DNA of 64,000 nt from Eupeodes corollae (GCF_945859685.1 NC_079148.1:39195946-39259945); one strand, 5' to 3'. Shown: positions 1 to 11,916, numbered from the stretch's first letter. Numbers and translations: made by a program. Notes: generated from the letters alone by a model not told the origin.

Positions 1-2368
1 ACTTAATTTTACGCTCTAACTTTTAGGTTATACTAAAATTCCATCAGGCACACAATCTGCCATTGCCACTGGCACAAAAATTTAGAAAAAATAAAAACAC
101 AAACCAAAACCCAGTTGCACAACATTTTACACAACGCAGACTTCGCATATTTACATACCTCCATTTTTATACGATACGAGGACCTTTCCATAATCAAGCT
201 TGCCCATGCATAAGAGAGTTGCCTTGAGCTGCTTTATGCATACGGGTATCTCTATCTATACATACAACTTGCATCCGAATTAACTGCACCTACAACACCA
301 TTATACACGGTTCTACTGATCCTGATGAAAACTCATTCCCATTCCAAATAAGAATCTACCACCGAACCGAAACCAAAACGAAGGAATATAGTGCTTGCTA
401 ATGCAATAAATTCATGTCCTCGTAAGTCATAATTAAACCGAATTATAATTTCCAATTAGACAGATGAGTTGGTATATTGCAGTCTTGGGTACCTACCTCC
501 AGCTCTATGGTATAAAAATATAGACGCGTACACAAAACAGCACAGCAGATACGGGTATGCACGATAAAGAAGGGTCCTCTGGAAAACTGATGTTTTGTGG
601 TCCTATATATCTCTTTTTCATCTCTAGACTCTAGGTACCGTCCTCGATGGCTTATCGCAATCGGTTGCTGGTGCTGGCAAAAGTTTTTCAATGTTTCTTC
701 CGAGCCCTGAGAATTCTGTTGTTTTGGGGGGAAAAATAAATTTCCATGATACTAGATACAAATTTAGCTGCAAGCGTAAAAAGATGCCAGAGCATCATCA
801 TCATAGGAAAAGTCCTTCGTGCATAACTATAAAGATAGGAATATAGATATATCCAGATCTACGTAACCGCATACAGGAAATTAATTATTTCGAATATCCT
901 GTTTTTTCCAGATTATACAAAAATAAAAACATCAGAGAGATAAAGAAAGACATAAAGAGAGAGAGAGAGAGTGACGGAACCGCAGTTGCGAAAAAGAGTT
1001 AAAACCTAGCACCTTAATGTCGTCTTCCTTGAAAAGCAAAAACAACTACAACCCAAAAAAAAAATTATTATTTCAGAAAACAACATAAAAAAGGATTAGA
1101 GACGTGGAATATCTGCAGAAAGTCCTTGCAGCTGGAATAATTGAATCCGTTCTAACGAAGACGTGTTTAGTTTACTCAATTGAAAAATTGGCTGCAAACA
1201 TTAAATCCACCTGCAGGATCTGCTACCATTTTGTTCTATCTTATTCTATAGGATCAGAACAAGAAGGATATGCGAAGAAAGTGTGCTATTTTATGATGCC
1301 TGTTTATAGACAGTATACAGGAAAGGGGTTCTGCGATTCTATTTCTATGGATGTGAGAGTCTGTCTGTGTATATAGAATCCCGGTTTCATTTTCACAGGT
1401 GGAATGCAAGAATAATTTTATTTCAAGATGCTAAAGTTTTATTGAAATAATTTATTGCATTAGTGATGAAACTGAAAGTGATAAAATGAAGTTAAAATGG
1501 CAAGTTGGTTGTGGTGGTGGTGGGGAATGATAAGAAGACTGTCGCAGTTATTTGAACTCTCTTTGCTTTGGGTGTGTTATTTTAATGAGTGTTTGAATTA
1601 AGAAGATTGTTAATTATTTATTCGAAATGAGATTTTGTTTGGTTTTAAGTTTTAAACAGTTGGTGATTTAGTTTTAAATTGTTTTCGGTGCAAGGTACAA
1701 GCTTAAAAGAAGATTTAAAAAAGTTTTTTATTTAAGAATTTTGAAAAAGCTACATTATATTACGTTTGATTTTTGGAAACTTCTTTGATGATAAAATACA
1801 TGTTTTAGGTTCATAAGAAACAAAGTGCATAACTGGGTCGGACGAGCTTGCTTCTTAACGTTTTACATTGAAATTTAGTTAAAAAAATGTTGACCAATTT
1901 TCGCGATACCGAATTTTGAAAATATCCCATTTTTGTAAAAACGGTATCAACCAAAAGACCAAAAAGAAGCAGCTGAAAAACCATTTCATTAAAATTTCGA
2001 TGATAAGAATCCAAATACACATTTAAACTCTATATATTGTCAATATTTTCCCGAATTTCACCTTGAATCGATTTTGGTGCATTACTCCTCATCTTTAACG
2101 TAACCTTAAAGAATAAAATAACAAGGTAATTAATCCCAAGATATCGTTCGACAATTGTGATCACCTCATGACATTTTTCTTACAAATCTTCGAACCGTTA
2201 ACGCAGAACTCAAAATTATCGTTACGTTGTAGTTGATAGTGAAATTTTTAATGGGAAATTTTGGGATTTTTTTTTCGAAATCCTTAAATATTGATTAAGG
2301 CGTTAAGTCAGATCTGTAAAGCTGGAAACACCTCAATCGAATTGTTAAGTTCTAATGATGGGGTGACT
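1..2368. other. AT-rich stretch without a recognised gene
   Basis: No frame has recognisable protein similarity, and the short open frames (for example 443-691 reverse, 1104-1376 forward, 1811-2020 reverse) have low-complexity composition and no motif. A short GA dinucleotide run lies at about 956-971. The stretch ends at the head of a SINE at 2369. It is probably host intergenic or intronic DNA. Confidence 0.6.
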
Positions 2369-2397
2369 GTACCCCTGGCATAATGGTTAGGGCGTCG
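2369..2397 (+). mobile_element. tRNA-derived SINE, 5' head (split copy)
   Basis: The sequence starts gtacccctggcataatgg and matches the head of the SINE at 36793, including the A-box-like region. It stops in the middle of the tRNA-like part, at the base of the anticodon arm, where a LINE begins. The rest of the same SINE resumes at 5520, so this is one SINE split by an insertion. gcgtcg occurs at 2392-2397 and again at 5522-5527, and may be the target-site duplication of the LINE. Confidence 0.75.
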
Positions 2398-2775
2398 CGG
2401 TCGTTCTGGTATGCGGCTGGAGCTCTGCAGGTTACTTACTTTTCTTCAGAAATCGAGATTCTTTTCAGGGAACTGAAACTGAGCTTGGAAGAAAACTATT
2501 TCGTCTTGGCCGGTGATTTGAACGCAAAACGTGAAGATTGGGGAAATCAACATAGCAATCCCAGAGGTATCCATCTTTTTAATTTGATGAATCTTTACAG
2601 CGTTGAATATGTCGTCAACCTGCTGGCTACTGAAAAGCCATCATATACAAGAAGCGGCTCCTTTCTGGATCTTTTGTTGTACGAAACCAGACTGACAGTA
2701 ACAGACGAAGTGGGTAATCATAGTTACAGACATAGCCCTACCAAACAACAGAAACCTGACAAACACAGAAATTGA
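2383..2775 (+). pseudogene. LINE endonuclease fragment
   Basis: This is the C-terminal half of an APE-type endonuclease, which nicks target DNA for LINE integration. The motif VLAGDLNAKREDWGN (around 2506-2547) is the typical GDxN core, followed by GIHLFNLMNL and a PSYTR-SFLDLLLYE stretch. The first catalytic Asn/Glu motifs are missing because of the 5' truncation. The first few codons, from the ATG at 2383, belong to the SINE head and not to the LINE. The frame stops at 2775, and the linker continues in another frame from 2792. Confidence 0.75.
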
Positions 2776-2791
2776 CCAACATTTACAACAG

Positions 2792-3322
2792 ATGGGCGAA
2801 ACAATAAAACAAACGATGGAACGGACAATACCAAAGTACAAAGAACGGGACCAAATGGACGCTTACAGAAACGCGACTATTGACGCACTACGTAGGCATA
2901 AGAGTGGCTTACTGACAAGACTCAAAAACTTGTACAGACGACATACAGGCCCACACGACTTGAAGGTTAGGACACTGAAGTCGTCAATAAAAAATGTCAA
3001 TCGATTGATTAAGGAGAACTACAGGTTATCAATTAATAAGTGCTGGGACCGCAAGATGCGGTCAGTTAATTCGAGTGACCCAAGTATGTTTCCTAAAATC
3101 AACAAGATATTCAGGAAAAAGAACGACAGTGACCTTCCGAGTCTGAAACTCCAAAGAACCGAAGAGAACAGAGACGTACTCAAGACAGCGCAAATAGATC
3201 CAGAAGAAGCCATCTTTGACGATAACTTTTACATAATTGAATATCCGAAGGAAAAAGTGGAGGTGGTGGGAGTTGCTTTCCAGCAAGTGTACAAGGTGAA
3301 TGTTAGCATTCGCCCCAACTGA
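2792..3322 (+). pseudogene. LINE linker between endonuclease and RT
   Basis: This basic stretch is rich in Lys and Arg, for example RRHKSGLLTRLKNLYRRHTG, as is usual for the region between the endonuclease and reverse transcriptase of LINE ORF2. It continues the pseudogene beginning at 2383 in a shifted frame and hands over to the RT frame near 3300. The assignment rests on position and composition more than on a motif. Confidence 0.55.
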
Positions 3323-4578
3323 AACCTGGAAAACAGCCCTATTTAATCACTTTTACCTCCGTAATGATATCACACATTGGCGATCTGAGAACCGCGGTTT
3401 CATGCGGTTCAATGACGATTCCTTGGCAAATGCCATAATCGCCGAGCGAACGGGACCAAGTCCCTTGTTAGTGACTAAGGTTGAGCTTCAGCTTATCTTC
3501 AATTCAATAAAAAATAAAAATTCAGCAGGTGTCGATGGTATATCCAACGTTGTACTAAGACATTTACCGATGGAGGCAATTGATATTTACACCCCACTCT
3601 TCAATAATGCACTGAATAATGCATATTATAAAGTGCATTGGAAGACCGTTGTGGTTCGTCCTCTCCGAAAAAGGGAAAGGACAACTCCAACCCATCAAAT
3701 CTTCGGTAGATAAGTCTTCTTCCGAGCATTAGCAATGGTATCGCAAAAATCATTTATAGGGCTCTGACTAAGTGGGCTGCGGACAACAAAATAATTCCGG
3801 AAAAACAGTTCGGGTTCAAGGCGGGCAATGACACAAATCATATTGCGTCTAATCTCGTTTCTGATATCCAATGGAATAAATCAAAACAACAAGTGTTGTT
3901 CTGGTTGATTTGGCCTTTGACACTGTATGGCTAGGGGTCTTTGCCTAAAAGTTAGCAGGCTTGGCATAAGGAAGCCATTGTTGTATATACTCTATGATAT
4001 GCTGCTTAACGGTAGAAAGTTTGTTGTCAAAAGTGGCAATGTAACTTCTATCACAACGTTCTCAATTGAAAATGGTTTTCAACAGGGAGCGGTGAATTCG
4101 CCGATTCTCTTCAGCATTTACACCAGCGATCTGATAGGTAGTCTTACAAAGGCAATTGCGTACGCCGAACGATCTAATTGCATACAGAACGGCCCGAAAG
4201 GTTGAGGTTATTAGAATTCTCTTGCAGCGTGATTTCGACAAGATTCAGCGATATTGCGACGACTGGAAGCTGAAAATAAATGTCCAGAAGTCGGAGACAA
4301 TTATGTTCTGGACTCCGTTGACTAGAGCCACGAGGGATACGTGCAAGAACTGGAGCAAAATGGTAATCGTTGATCTTCACGGGCAGCCATTAGCGAGCAA
4401 AAGTGTAGTGAAGTACCTCGGTATCTGGTTAGATCAGTATTTATACTTCGACAGACATATAAATGCTGCTCTGAATAGGGCCAGAGGATCCTTCGCCCTG
4501 ACGAAACGGCTGTTTTTTAGCAGTAAGCTTGACCCCAGAGTGAAGGTAATTTGCTACATGGCCTTATACGGCCAATGA
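3300..4578 (+). pseudogene. LINE reverse transcriptase, frameshifted
   Basis: RT motifs appear in order across several frames: NSAGVDGISNVVLRHL (about 3521), LRPISLLPSISNG-like near 3718-3735, IPEKQFGFKAGNDTN (about 3795), DTVWLGV (about 3919), FQQGAVNSPILFSIYTSDL (about 4077), then KLKINVQKSETIMFW and VKYLGIWLDQYLYFDRH (to about 4455). The catalytic YADD site at 4161 is broken by what looks like one extra base: AYA is read in one frame and DDLIAYRTA in the next. At least three frameshifts make it non-functional. Confidence 0.85.
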
Positions 4579-5090
4579 TCGTTTATGGGTGTCCTGTGTG
4601 GTCCAACATTTCCCTTCCCAGATGGAGAAGTTTCAGGTGTTCGAGCGGCAGTGTTTACGACGCTGCACTGGCTTATATCGAACCGCCGAATCTTCTTACG
4701 AGCATTACTATTCCAACGAGGTCCTATACAACGTGGCTTGAAAGAACAATTTCTGGATAAAACTCGTTCGAGGTCACATAGCAAGAGCTATATCTTCGAC
4801 CAGCAATTTAATTTTCGAGGCGTTTTATCCGAACGACGAGTATTTAGAGAGTGCACGCTTGAGCGACTTCATTCCACCAGAGGCAATACTCTTTTTAGAT
4901 AGATGCGGTCTGATACAGGATAGATTGGCAGTTCCGCTTATCTACCAAGTCAGACGACGAACCGTGGATAGAAGACTCCTGTACAATCGAGACGTCATGG
5001 AAAAAGGCGGAGCAGAGCTCCTTCGGTTCAGTAGGGATGTGTCCGAACGGGTCCGAACTGATAAAGTGAAGTAGCAGAACAAGTTTTGGT
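4551..5090 (+). pseudogene. LINE RT C-terminal region, frameshifted
   Basis: The thumb and connection region of the same LINE continues with LIRPMIVYGCPVWSN (about 4563-4607), typical of LINE RT C-terminal domains, then through further frame changes to about 5074. From about 5090 to 5519 there is non-coding 3' UTR with repeated ttaagtt stretches and an A-rich tail. Confidence 0.65.
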
Positions 5091-5519
5091 GGCTTCAATC
5101 GGCACTTGAGTGGTCGGGATGGGGTTTCAAGTATTGGCCGGCTTACATACTTGTTTTATAGTTTAAGGGTTTAGTTTTAAGTATAGAGTTTATATGTAAA
5201 ATAGGTAATTTAAGTTAGTTTTAAGTTTTATTTAAGGACATAATTTTAAGTAGTTTGTAAGTTAAAATAAAAAAGGATATTGATATTAGTTTTTTTTCAA
5301 ATTTTCTAATAAATATAAAAATAAATAAAATTTAATTTAAGTTAAATAGATCTTTGGGCCGAAAGGCATTAGTATTAAGTGTTATAGTTTAACTTAGAGT
5401 GTCCGTATGGGACCATTAAGTTAGTTGTAAGTTATGGATAATTAGGCTAGTTTTATGAATTTTTGTCTAGCTTTAAGATAGGTTTAAGAATGAATTAATA
5501 AAAATAAATTAAAAAAAAA

Positions 5520-5808
5520 GTGCGTCGGACTATCATGCAAGGGGTCTTGGGTTCGATCCCTTCCTGTGCCACCTTAAATTTTTTTACGTGTACTGGCTCT
5601 TGCGAGGAATTGACAAATTCTCCAAGAGTAATTCTTGTCATAAAAAGTGCTTTTTCAAATTTACCGTTCGGATTCGGCTTAAAACTGTAGGTCCTTTCCA
5701 TCCCTGACAACAGTTCTCCCACACAAGAATGGTTAAGAGTTGTCAGTCATTAGGCCCTAGTTCTCAAACGGACAGATGTGCCAATCAATTTATTTATTTT
5801 ATTTATTG
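5520..5808 (+). mobile_element. tRNA-derived SINE, main body (split copy)
   Basis: This is the continuation of the SINE begun at 2369. It contains the anticodon-arm-like tgcgtcggactatcatgc, a B-box-like ggttcgatccc near 5552, a unique body with cgttcggattcggcttaaaa, and a 3' end rich in ttta repeats (about 5787-5806). The same body is seen at 9981-10290 (reverse), 22722-22945 (reverse) and 36793-37100. Confidence 0.8.
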
Positions 5809-5976
5809 ATGGCTCTTTTTGTAGTTATTTAGTGCTCTAATCCCGACTTGGTTCGAAAATCTCTTCCCTATAAAAATTAATTTAAAAAGTTCAAACATTT
5901 TTTTATTGTATTAAACTGACGAAATCTGTTTACAGTTAGGAACACCACAAGTCTAAATTTAACTTTTTATGAAGCT

Positions 5977-6110
5977 TTTTCGCCGTCCATATCTCAAGAA
6001 CCAGTAGCGATGTCGGCTTTAAATAAATTTTGTTACATAGATAATAAAGCAGAAAGATGAAAAAAGGACTCTCAAAAATTGAGTTGGTGGTTTTTTTTTT
6101 ACCATAGCAA
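5977..6110 (-). repeat. Family A repeat, 3'-side fragment, inverted
   Basis: It reads, in reverse complement, as the 3' part of family A: the ctatggtaaaaaaaaaccac block, the gagagccctttctgcat-like block, then the gatatctcttctggttcttg-like and ctatggacgacg-like blocks. It lies head-to-head with the forward copy starting at 6116. Confidence 0.65.
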
Positions 6111-6115
6111 TTTAA

Positions 6116-7250
6116 AAGAGGCTAGGATGCGACCCACACTGATAACTTCCCATCCCGTCAAACTTACAAACTTTTTAGCAAGACAAATCGACTTGCTTAA
6201 AAGTTTGTATATATGTATGTACTCGTATCAATTTTTACCAAATTTGCGTACTATTTTTTGTAGATTTTATTTTGTATGAAAAAACGGACGGTTTGATTTT
6301 TATATAAAAATTACTGAATATCGAAAACAATATTTTCGGTGAAATAAAAAAAGTTTGAAGATAATGTTTTTAATTAAAAAGCTATTTGAGTCGAAAGTAA
6401 ATTTTTACCAACTCTTAGAATAGTTTTTTTTTTAAGTGTTTTATTTTTTTGTAAAAAAAACTGTCAATTCGATGTTATAAGATAAAATTAGTTTAAAGCC
6501 AATAATTCAAATTTTTGAAAAGATATTTGAGTCGAAAATCAATTTTTACCAACTTTTGTTAATTTTTTTTAAGGTTTTTAATTTTTTGTACAAAAACTAT
6601 CGACTGTCAATTCGATTTTTCTCCAAATTTGTCCTAATCTTAAAAACAATATTTGTTATAAGTAAAAATTAACTGAAAGTATTATTTCAAATTTTTGAAA
6701 AGATATTAGAGTCGAAAATCATTTTTTACCAACTTTTGTTAATTTTTTCGGTTTTTAATTTTTTGTAAGAAAATTGTTGATTTGATTTTTTTCAAAATTT
6801 GACTGAATGTTGAAAACAATATTTTTTGAAAGATCAAAGTAAACTAAAGCCAATATCTTAAAGTTTTGAAAAGATATATGAGTCGAAAATCAGTTTTTAA
6901 CAACGATTATAATTTTTTTTTGGTTTTTATTTTTTGTAAAATAACTGTCAATTAGATTTTTCTCAACATTTTTGAATGCCATGGTAAAAAACCACCAACG
7001 CAATTTTTTTGAGAGCCCTTTCTGCATCTTTCTGCCGTTTTATCTGTATAACAAAATTTATTTGAAATCGATATCTCTTCTGGTTTTTGAGCTATGGATC
7101 ACGAAAAAAACGTCGCGAACGTACGGACGTACGCACAGACATCTTTCTAAAAATCTTTTATTTCGACTCTAGGGACCTTGAAACGTCGGGAAATGTCTAA
7201 ATTTTCAATTTAACAAATCGGACCCATTACAATAACTTCCTATGGGAAGT
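6116..7250 (+). repeat. Family A repeat with tandem internal units
   Basis: The copy begins with gaggctaggatgcgaccc and cactgataacttcccatccc, the conserved 5' block. The internal part repeats a unit marked by agatatttgagtcgaaaatca at about 6380, 6521, 6701 and 6872. The 3' part holds the gagagccctttctgcatctt block, an ACGT-rich block near 7110-7140, and an end hairpin acttcc-tatg-ggaagt at about 7235-7250. No transposase is seen. Confidence 0.75.
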
Positions 7251-7254
7251 TAAT

Positions 7255-7755
7255 AAAAAAAAACATTAACTAAAACTTGGTAAACATTAATTTTCGACCC
7301 AAATATCTTTTCAAAAATTAAAGGTATTGACTTCAAACAAATTTAATAGCACAGAAAACACTGTTTTCGACATTTTATAAATGTTAAGTGTTACAAAATT
7401 GAAATCTATAAAAAATAGTAAACAAAAATTAGTAAAAATTGATATTCGGTTCTCGATATCTCAAAATCTCGTAAATGGAGGTATTGACTTCAAAATGATT
7501 TTATTCTGTGATAAATTTTGTTAGAAAATTCCAATTAGTATTTGATTACATAAGAAATGAAAACTTTCAAGAAATGGTACTAAAATTGATTTTCGACAAA
7601 AAATCTTGTTAATAATAATAAATTTTGAAATCAAATTATTTCATCATGTGAAAAAAATGTTTGATATTTTTAAATTTTTTTAGAATAATTCAACCGACAA
7701 CTATTTAACAAAACACGGAAACGATTTAAGGAATACTAATCGACAGACTTTTTTT
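7255..7755 (-). repeat. Degenerate family A copy, inverted
   Basis: The reverse-strand pattern ttttcgacccaaatatcttttcaaaa at its left end, then ggtattgacttcaaa repeats and a final aatcgacagac at about 7740, correspond to family A in reverse. Similarity is weaker than in neighbouring copies. With 5977-6110 and 6116-7250 it forms a minus/plus/minus arrangement. Confidence 0.45.
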
Positions 7756-9980
7756 AAAGCTGTTTTTTAAATGATACTTTTGTTTTTCTAAGTTTCTTGA
7801 TAATACCTTTTGCGTATTGTTAACTTATTAAACAGGGAGCATTTGTCCAGATATAAGTTTTGAATAGATAAGAACAATTTCTTAACATTGTTGCAGCGAA
7901 ATAATTCAACAATCAAGCCACCAAAAAGTAAATAGGAATCATCATTAACTTAGAAGAAAAGGTATATTAATTATTGAAAATTAATTTTTATTAAAGGTGT
8001 TTCATTAAAATCCTTTATAGCAGCTTTACAAAAGCTGAATCTTATAAAACGGGAATATATGCCATCTGCACTTTGAAAGCATTGGTCAGGGACGTTTCTT
8101 CATCGAGTAATACAAAGTTTACTCAGCATTCTTAGAAGATTGAGAAAGCAAGCCAAATGCTTATTGCCAAACAAACTCATATCACTTATGCAGAAACCGA
8201 CATAGATGTACTTAAAATACAAATTTGCTATCATACTCATATGTTAATCACTTATAATACATTTCATGTGAAAATAAATACGCTTATAATTATTTTAACA
8301 ACATACTCAAATGCCCATTGAAATTCATTACGATGGTACCAAATAAGTATACATGCGGTCGTATATGAGTACAGAAAGAAGCACTGCAACTGATGTCATT
8401 AAATTCTTTTTATGGTTAAGCATTTTATATACCGAAAAACATTCCCAACACGTTGCTGCCATTAAACTCTTGAACAGAGAGAAATTCCTTGCAATTCCCA
8501 TTAAACTTAAGTTGTCCTTTTTTTGAACAGTGTAGTAGAGTTGAGACTTTTGAATACACTTTAGTCTAACCATCATCATTGCATACACTCACTGGTCCCT
8601 CTTCAAGAAGACGAAGAAGAAACCACCAACATCCTGAGCTTCCGTCCCCCATCTCCAGACATTTTACCAGAACGCAATACTACTTATATTTATATATATA
8701 CGAGTATATGAAGCTCAGTTAAATTAATTTACAAAATGTCGTTACGCCTTAACCACGAGATCTCCTTCCGTATAAATTTACAGCCATCGTCAACCGGAAG
8801 CCATAATCATCATCGTTATCATCGTCAACATTACACTTTCTCTATACATACAAATATATCTGTATACAGCATTTACGTTATGTGTGTAATGTGAATGTAC
8901 TCATAGTTACATTTACGTTCAGATATTTTATCGTTGCTCCTTCATATATATAATGGATCATAATTCTCTTCGAATTATCCTTAAAAATTGTATCCTTGCA
9001 AATCCATCTGTATTACATAGGTAGTTGTACATACATACATACATTCATTACATTATGTATGTACGAAAATATAAAAATTCAATTAAAAGCAAATGCTCTT
9101 CACTTGATGATGATCAAAGTAAACCGAAGGAAGGATAGCGGAGAAGTTTTTTAATATCATTTTCTTTTTTTTTCGAATACGAAATGAAGAAAAATTTAAT
9201 TATCCTTTTGCGAATTTACATTTGGAAAATGTTTTACCGCTCAATACTTGTAGTCTTCTTACTGGAACTGTTTGAATTCTGAGTATATTGTAATATTTAA
9301 CTGAAGAATATCAGATGCGTTTTCATGAAATGATAATATTCGAAAAAGGATTTCTCACGAAGTTTGTCAAAGAAGATAGCTTACAAATTATATTTATTTA
9401 TATTTTTTAATTCTTGGTATAAAATGTATCTGATGATAGTATAGTAAAAAAAAGCAATGCTTTGTCAATTTCTTCGAATTACTGAAATACACTAACGACT
9501 TTATCAAAATTGCCTCCAACACTGACAAATATTATATACAAAATGAAGCCAAGGATTGATGCAAACGGCAAATTTAAAAATGCAAATTTATAGTGAAAGT
9601 TTTCGACTAAGCTTTTTTGGCAAGAAAAAACTACGAAACGACTATAAATGTAAATTATCAAAAAAAAAAAAAAATCAAGTACTTTAAGGTACAAATAGTT
9701 GAATAATTTGAGCTCTTTAGAAAAATTGATGCTGTGAAGAGTCAAATGCGAAGAGCTGGTAATATTGTTCGTTCTTGGTTCCACGACCAACATTGCACCG
9801 TATTCTGCATAAGAACCAAGGCCTTAGGGCTTTCTTAAGACAGTTTTAAACTCAAAAACTCAATCTTCAGCTAAATGTCTTATCTTCTCTGAATGGTTCC
9901 TTGATATGAATCAAAATTATCCGGATTTTTATCGAAAAATTATTAAGAATTTTCGAATTTGAGGCTTCTAAAACCCAGCT
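7756..9980. other. AT-rich stretch without a recognised gene
   Basis: No protein motif was found. A CATA microsatellite lies at about 9029-9044, and the surrounding TATA/GTATGTA-rich DNA is typical of fly non-coding sequence. The small frames at 8328-8588 and 9479-9793 (reverse) show no domain. Confidence 0.55.
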
Positions 9981-10290
9981 AAAAATAAATAAATAAATTG
10001 GGTGGCGCAACATTCCATGAAGAACTAGGGCCTAGGGACTGACTACTCTCAACAATTCCTGTGTGCGAGTACTGTTGTCAGGGATGGAAGGGTCCTACAG
10101 TTTTAAGCCGAATCCGAACGGCAAATTTGAGAAAGAACTTTTCATGACAAGAATTACTCTTTGAGAATTTGTCAATTCCTCACAAGAGGCAGTACCCGTG
10201 AAAAAAACTTTAGGTGGAATAGGCAGGGATGGAACCCAAGACCTATCGCATGACAGTCCATCGCACTAACCATCATGCCACGGGTACTAC
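9981..10290 (-). mobile_element. tRNA-derived SINE, complete, reverse strand
   Basis: In reverse complement it has the head gtacccgtggcatgatgg, the tRNA-like A and B boxes, the shared body and a (TTTA)n tail (forward-strand aaataaataaat at about 9983-9998). It is flanked by near-identical 11-bp sequences, aaaacccagct at 9970-9980 and aaaacccatct at 10291-10301, the expected target-site duplication with one mismatch. Pol III-type SINEs encode no protein and depend on a LINE for movement. Confidence 0.85.
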
Positions 10291-10485
10291 AAAACCCATC
10301 TAGGACTTGAAATACTGGCTGAATTTGTGTTGCCGGAATCAGAAGATTTTGATGTGATGACATTTACTTTTAACAGACTTTCGAATTCGTAAAGTTATTG
10401 AGGATAAACAGCCACAAGTGTGCAAATTCGTCATTAAAATTTGTTTTTTTAAACATCTAATTTTGTTAAAGGCATACCTTCATCT

Positions 10486-11157
10486 GTGAGTTGATTAATC
10501 TAATGCTAAAAAGCAGGATCATTAACTCTAGTTGGGGAGATTTTTGCACAAAAAGGTCTGTCAGTAGAGGCACTCCGCAAGGTGGTGTTCTGTCCCCTCT
10601 CCTGTGGAAAATAGTGGTTAATGAACTGCTAATATCCCTTGAGAGGGAAGGCTACAGAGTGGTTGCGTATGCCGATGATGTTGCTATCGCCGTCACAGGG
10701 GAACATCCTAATACACTGAGAGACCTCCTCCAAAAACCCACTCAATATGCTCACTAGATGGGCTGATCATTGCGGACTTAGTATTCATCCTCAAAAAACA
10801 GATTTCATCCTTTTCAAACGGAAATACTAGATCCCAGTAATTGTACCTCCTTCAATAAAAGGTATACCACTAATTTTTACCAATGAAGCCAAATACCTTG
10901 GTCTGATATTGGACAAAAAATTAAGTTGGAAATCCAATATACAGAAAAGAGTTAAAAAAGCTACAGCAGCTCTTTTCCTTTGCGAGAATGCTATAGGAAG
11001 CAAATGGGGTTTTCAACCTCGCATAACCTACTGGCTATACACATCGGTCATCCGACCAATACTTATGTACGGGTTGCAGTATGGTGGACTGCACTGGAGA
11101 AAGTCACATACTACGACAAACTCAGCAGAGTCCATCGCACTGCATGTCTCTGAATAA
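10486..11157 (+). pseudogene. LINE reverse transcriptase fragment
   Basis: It contains GTPQGGVLSPLLWK (about 10578-10610) and the catalytic YADD (AYADDVAIAVTG, about 10666-10700). The frame shifts after 10757, continues as RWADHCGLSIHPQKTDFILFKRK with a stop near 10830, then YLGLILDKKLSWKSNIQKR (10894-10940) and RPILMYGLQYGG. The fingers subdomain is missing because of the 5' truncation. It is not functional. Confidence 0.8.
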
Positions 11158-11165
11158 GCGGAGCA

Positions 11166-11411
11166 TTGAGAACCACACCCTCAGCAGCGTTAGACACTCT
11201 CCTCCATCTGACACTCCTCGAAATCTTCAGTAAACAAGTGGCAGCGAGCACAGCGATAAGACTCGACGCCTCATCTCAATGGACCAACAACAATGTGGGG
11301 CACTCCATCATTTTGAGCCTCTTTGATTCTATACCAAAGTACATAGACTACACTATTCCTAAACCCCTATTTGGAAAAAAACTTCCACTTATCCATTCCA
11401 TCCAGAGATGA
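11166..11411 (+). pseudogene. LINE RT-RNase H connecting region
   Basis: The frame reads RTTPSAALDTLLHLTLLEIF and AASTAIRLDAS, the connection motif found between RT and RNase H in several insect LINEs. It is the continuation of the broken ORF2 in another frame and leads into the RNase H at about 11371. Confidence 0.6.
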
Positions 11412-11916
11412 ATGGGAAGACAAAAAATTCCTGGATAACAAAAGTATTCATTTTTATACAGATGGATCCAAGACAAATGAGGGAGTTGGTAGTGGTGTGT
11501 ACTCAGAAAAGCTTAATCTAAGCATCTCATTCCGCCTCCCTAATCATTGTAGCGTCTTTTAAGCGGAAATTTTAGCGATCAAAGAGGTTCTCTCCTGGCT
11601 AAGAGAAAACGTGATATCAACTTCTGATATCCGCATCTTCTCTGACAGTCAAGCTGCTATCAAATCCCTTGACGGTGTCTCGACCAAATCTTTAACGGCC
11701 CTCGATTGTCGATCGTCTCTTATGGAGATGGCGCAGCAATTTAACATTCACCTCTGTTGGGTGCCGGGCCACAGAGACATCACAGGTAATTGTAGAGCAG
11801 ATGAACTCGCTAAAAATGGAACCGTCATATCTATCTCACCTGAAAGGGAGAAGATAGGTATACCGATAGCTACATGTAAACTTATGCTAAAAGAAACAGC
11901 TTTTGTGAAATTCTAG
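11371..11916 (+). pseudogene. LINE RNase H domain with one nonsense codon
   Basis: RNase H removes the RNA template strand. The four catalytic acids are visible: FYTDGSKT (about 11454), AEILAI (about 11563), FSDSQAAI (about 11638) and NCRADELA (about 11800), with WVPGHRDITGN before the last. An in-frame TAA at 11560-11562 interrupts the domain, just before the glutamate of AEILAI. The frame is otherwise continuous through 11913. Confidence 0.8.

Larger units (their letters stand above)
2398..5519 (+). mobile_element. LOA/Jockey-group non-LTR retrotransposon, 5'-truncated, inserted in a SINE
   Basis: This 3.1 kb LINE has endonuclease remnants, then reverse transcriptase remnants, then a 3' UTR ending in an A-rich tail (about 5498-5519). 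The 5' end lies inside the endonuclease domain, so it is 5'-truncated, as expected from target-primed reverse transcription. The RT box FQQGAVNSPILF resembles LOA/Bilbo-like elements, but the clade is not certain. No RNase H was seen. The reading frame is broken several times. The insertion site is inside the tRNA-like part of a SINE, flanked by gcgtcg on both sides. Confidence 0.8.

Noticed and set aside
443..691. A reverse-strand small gene
   Set aside because: No motif and no supporting signal.
1104..1376. A Cys-rich secreted peptide gene
   Set aside because: Cysteines are scattered, no signal peptide is present at the N-terminus, and no family resemblance was found.
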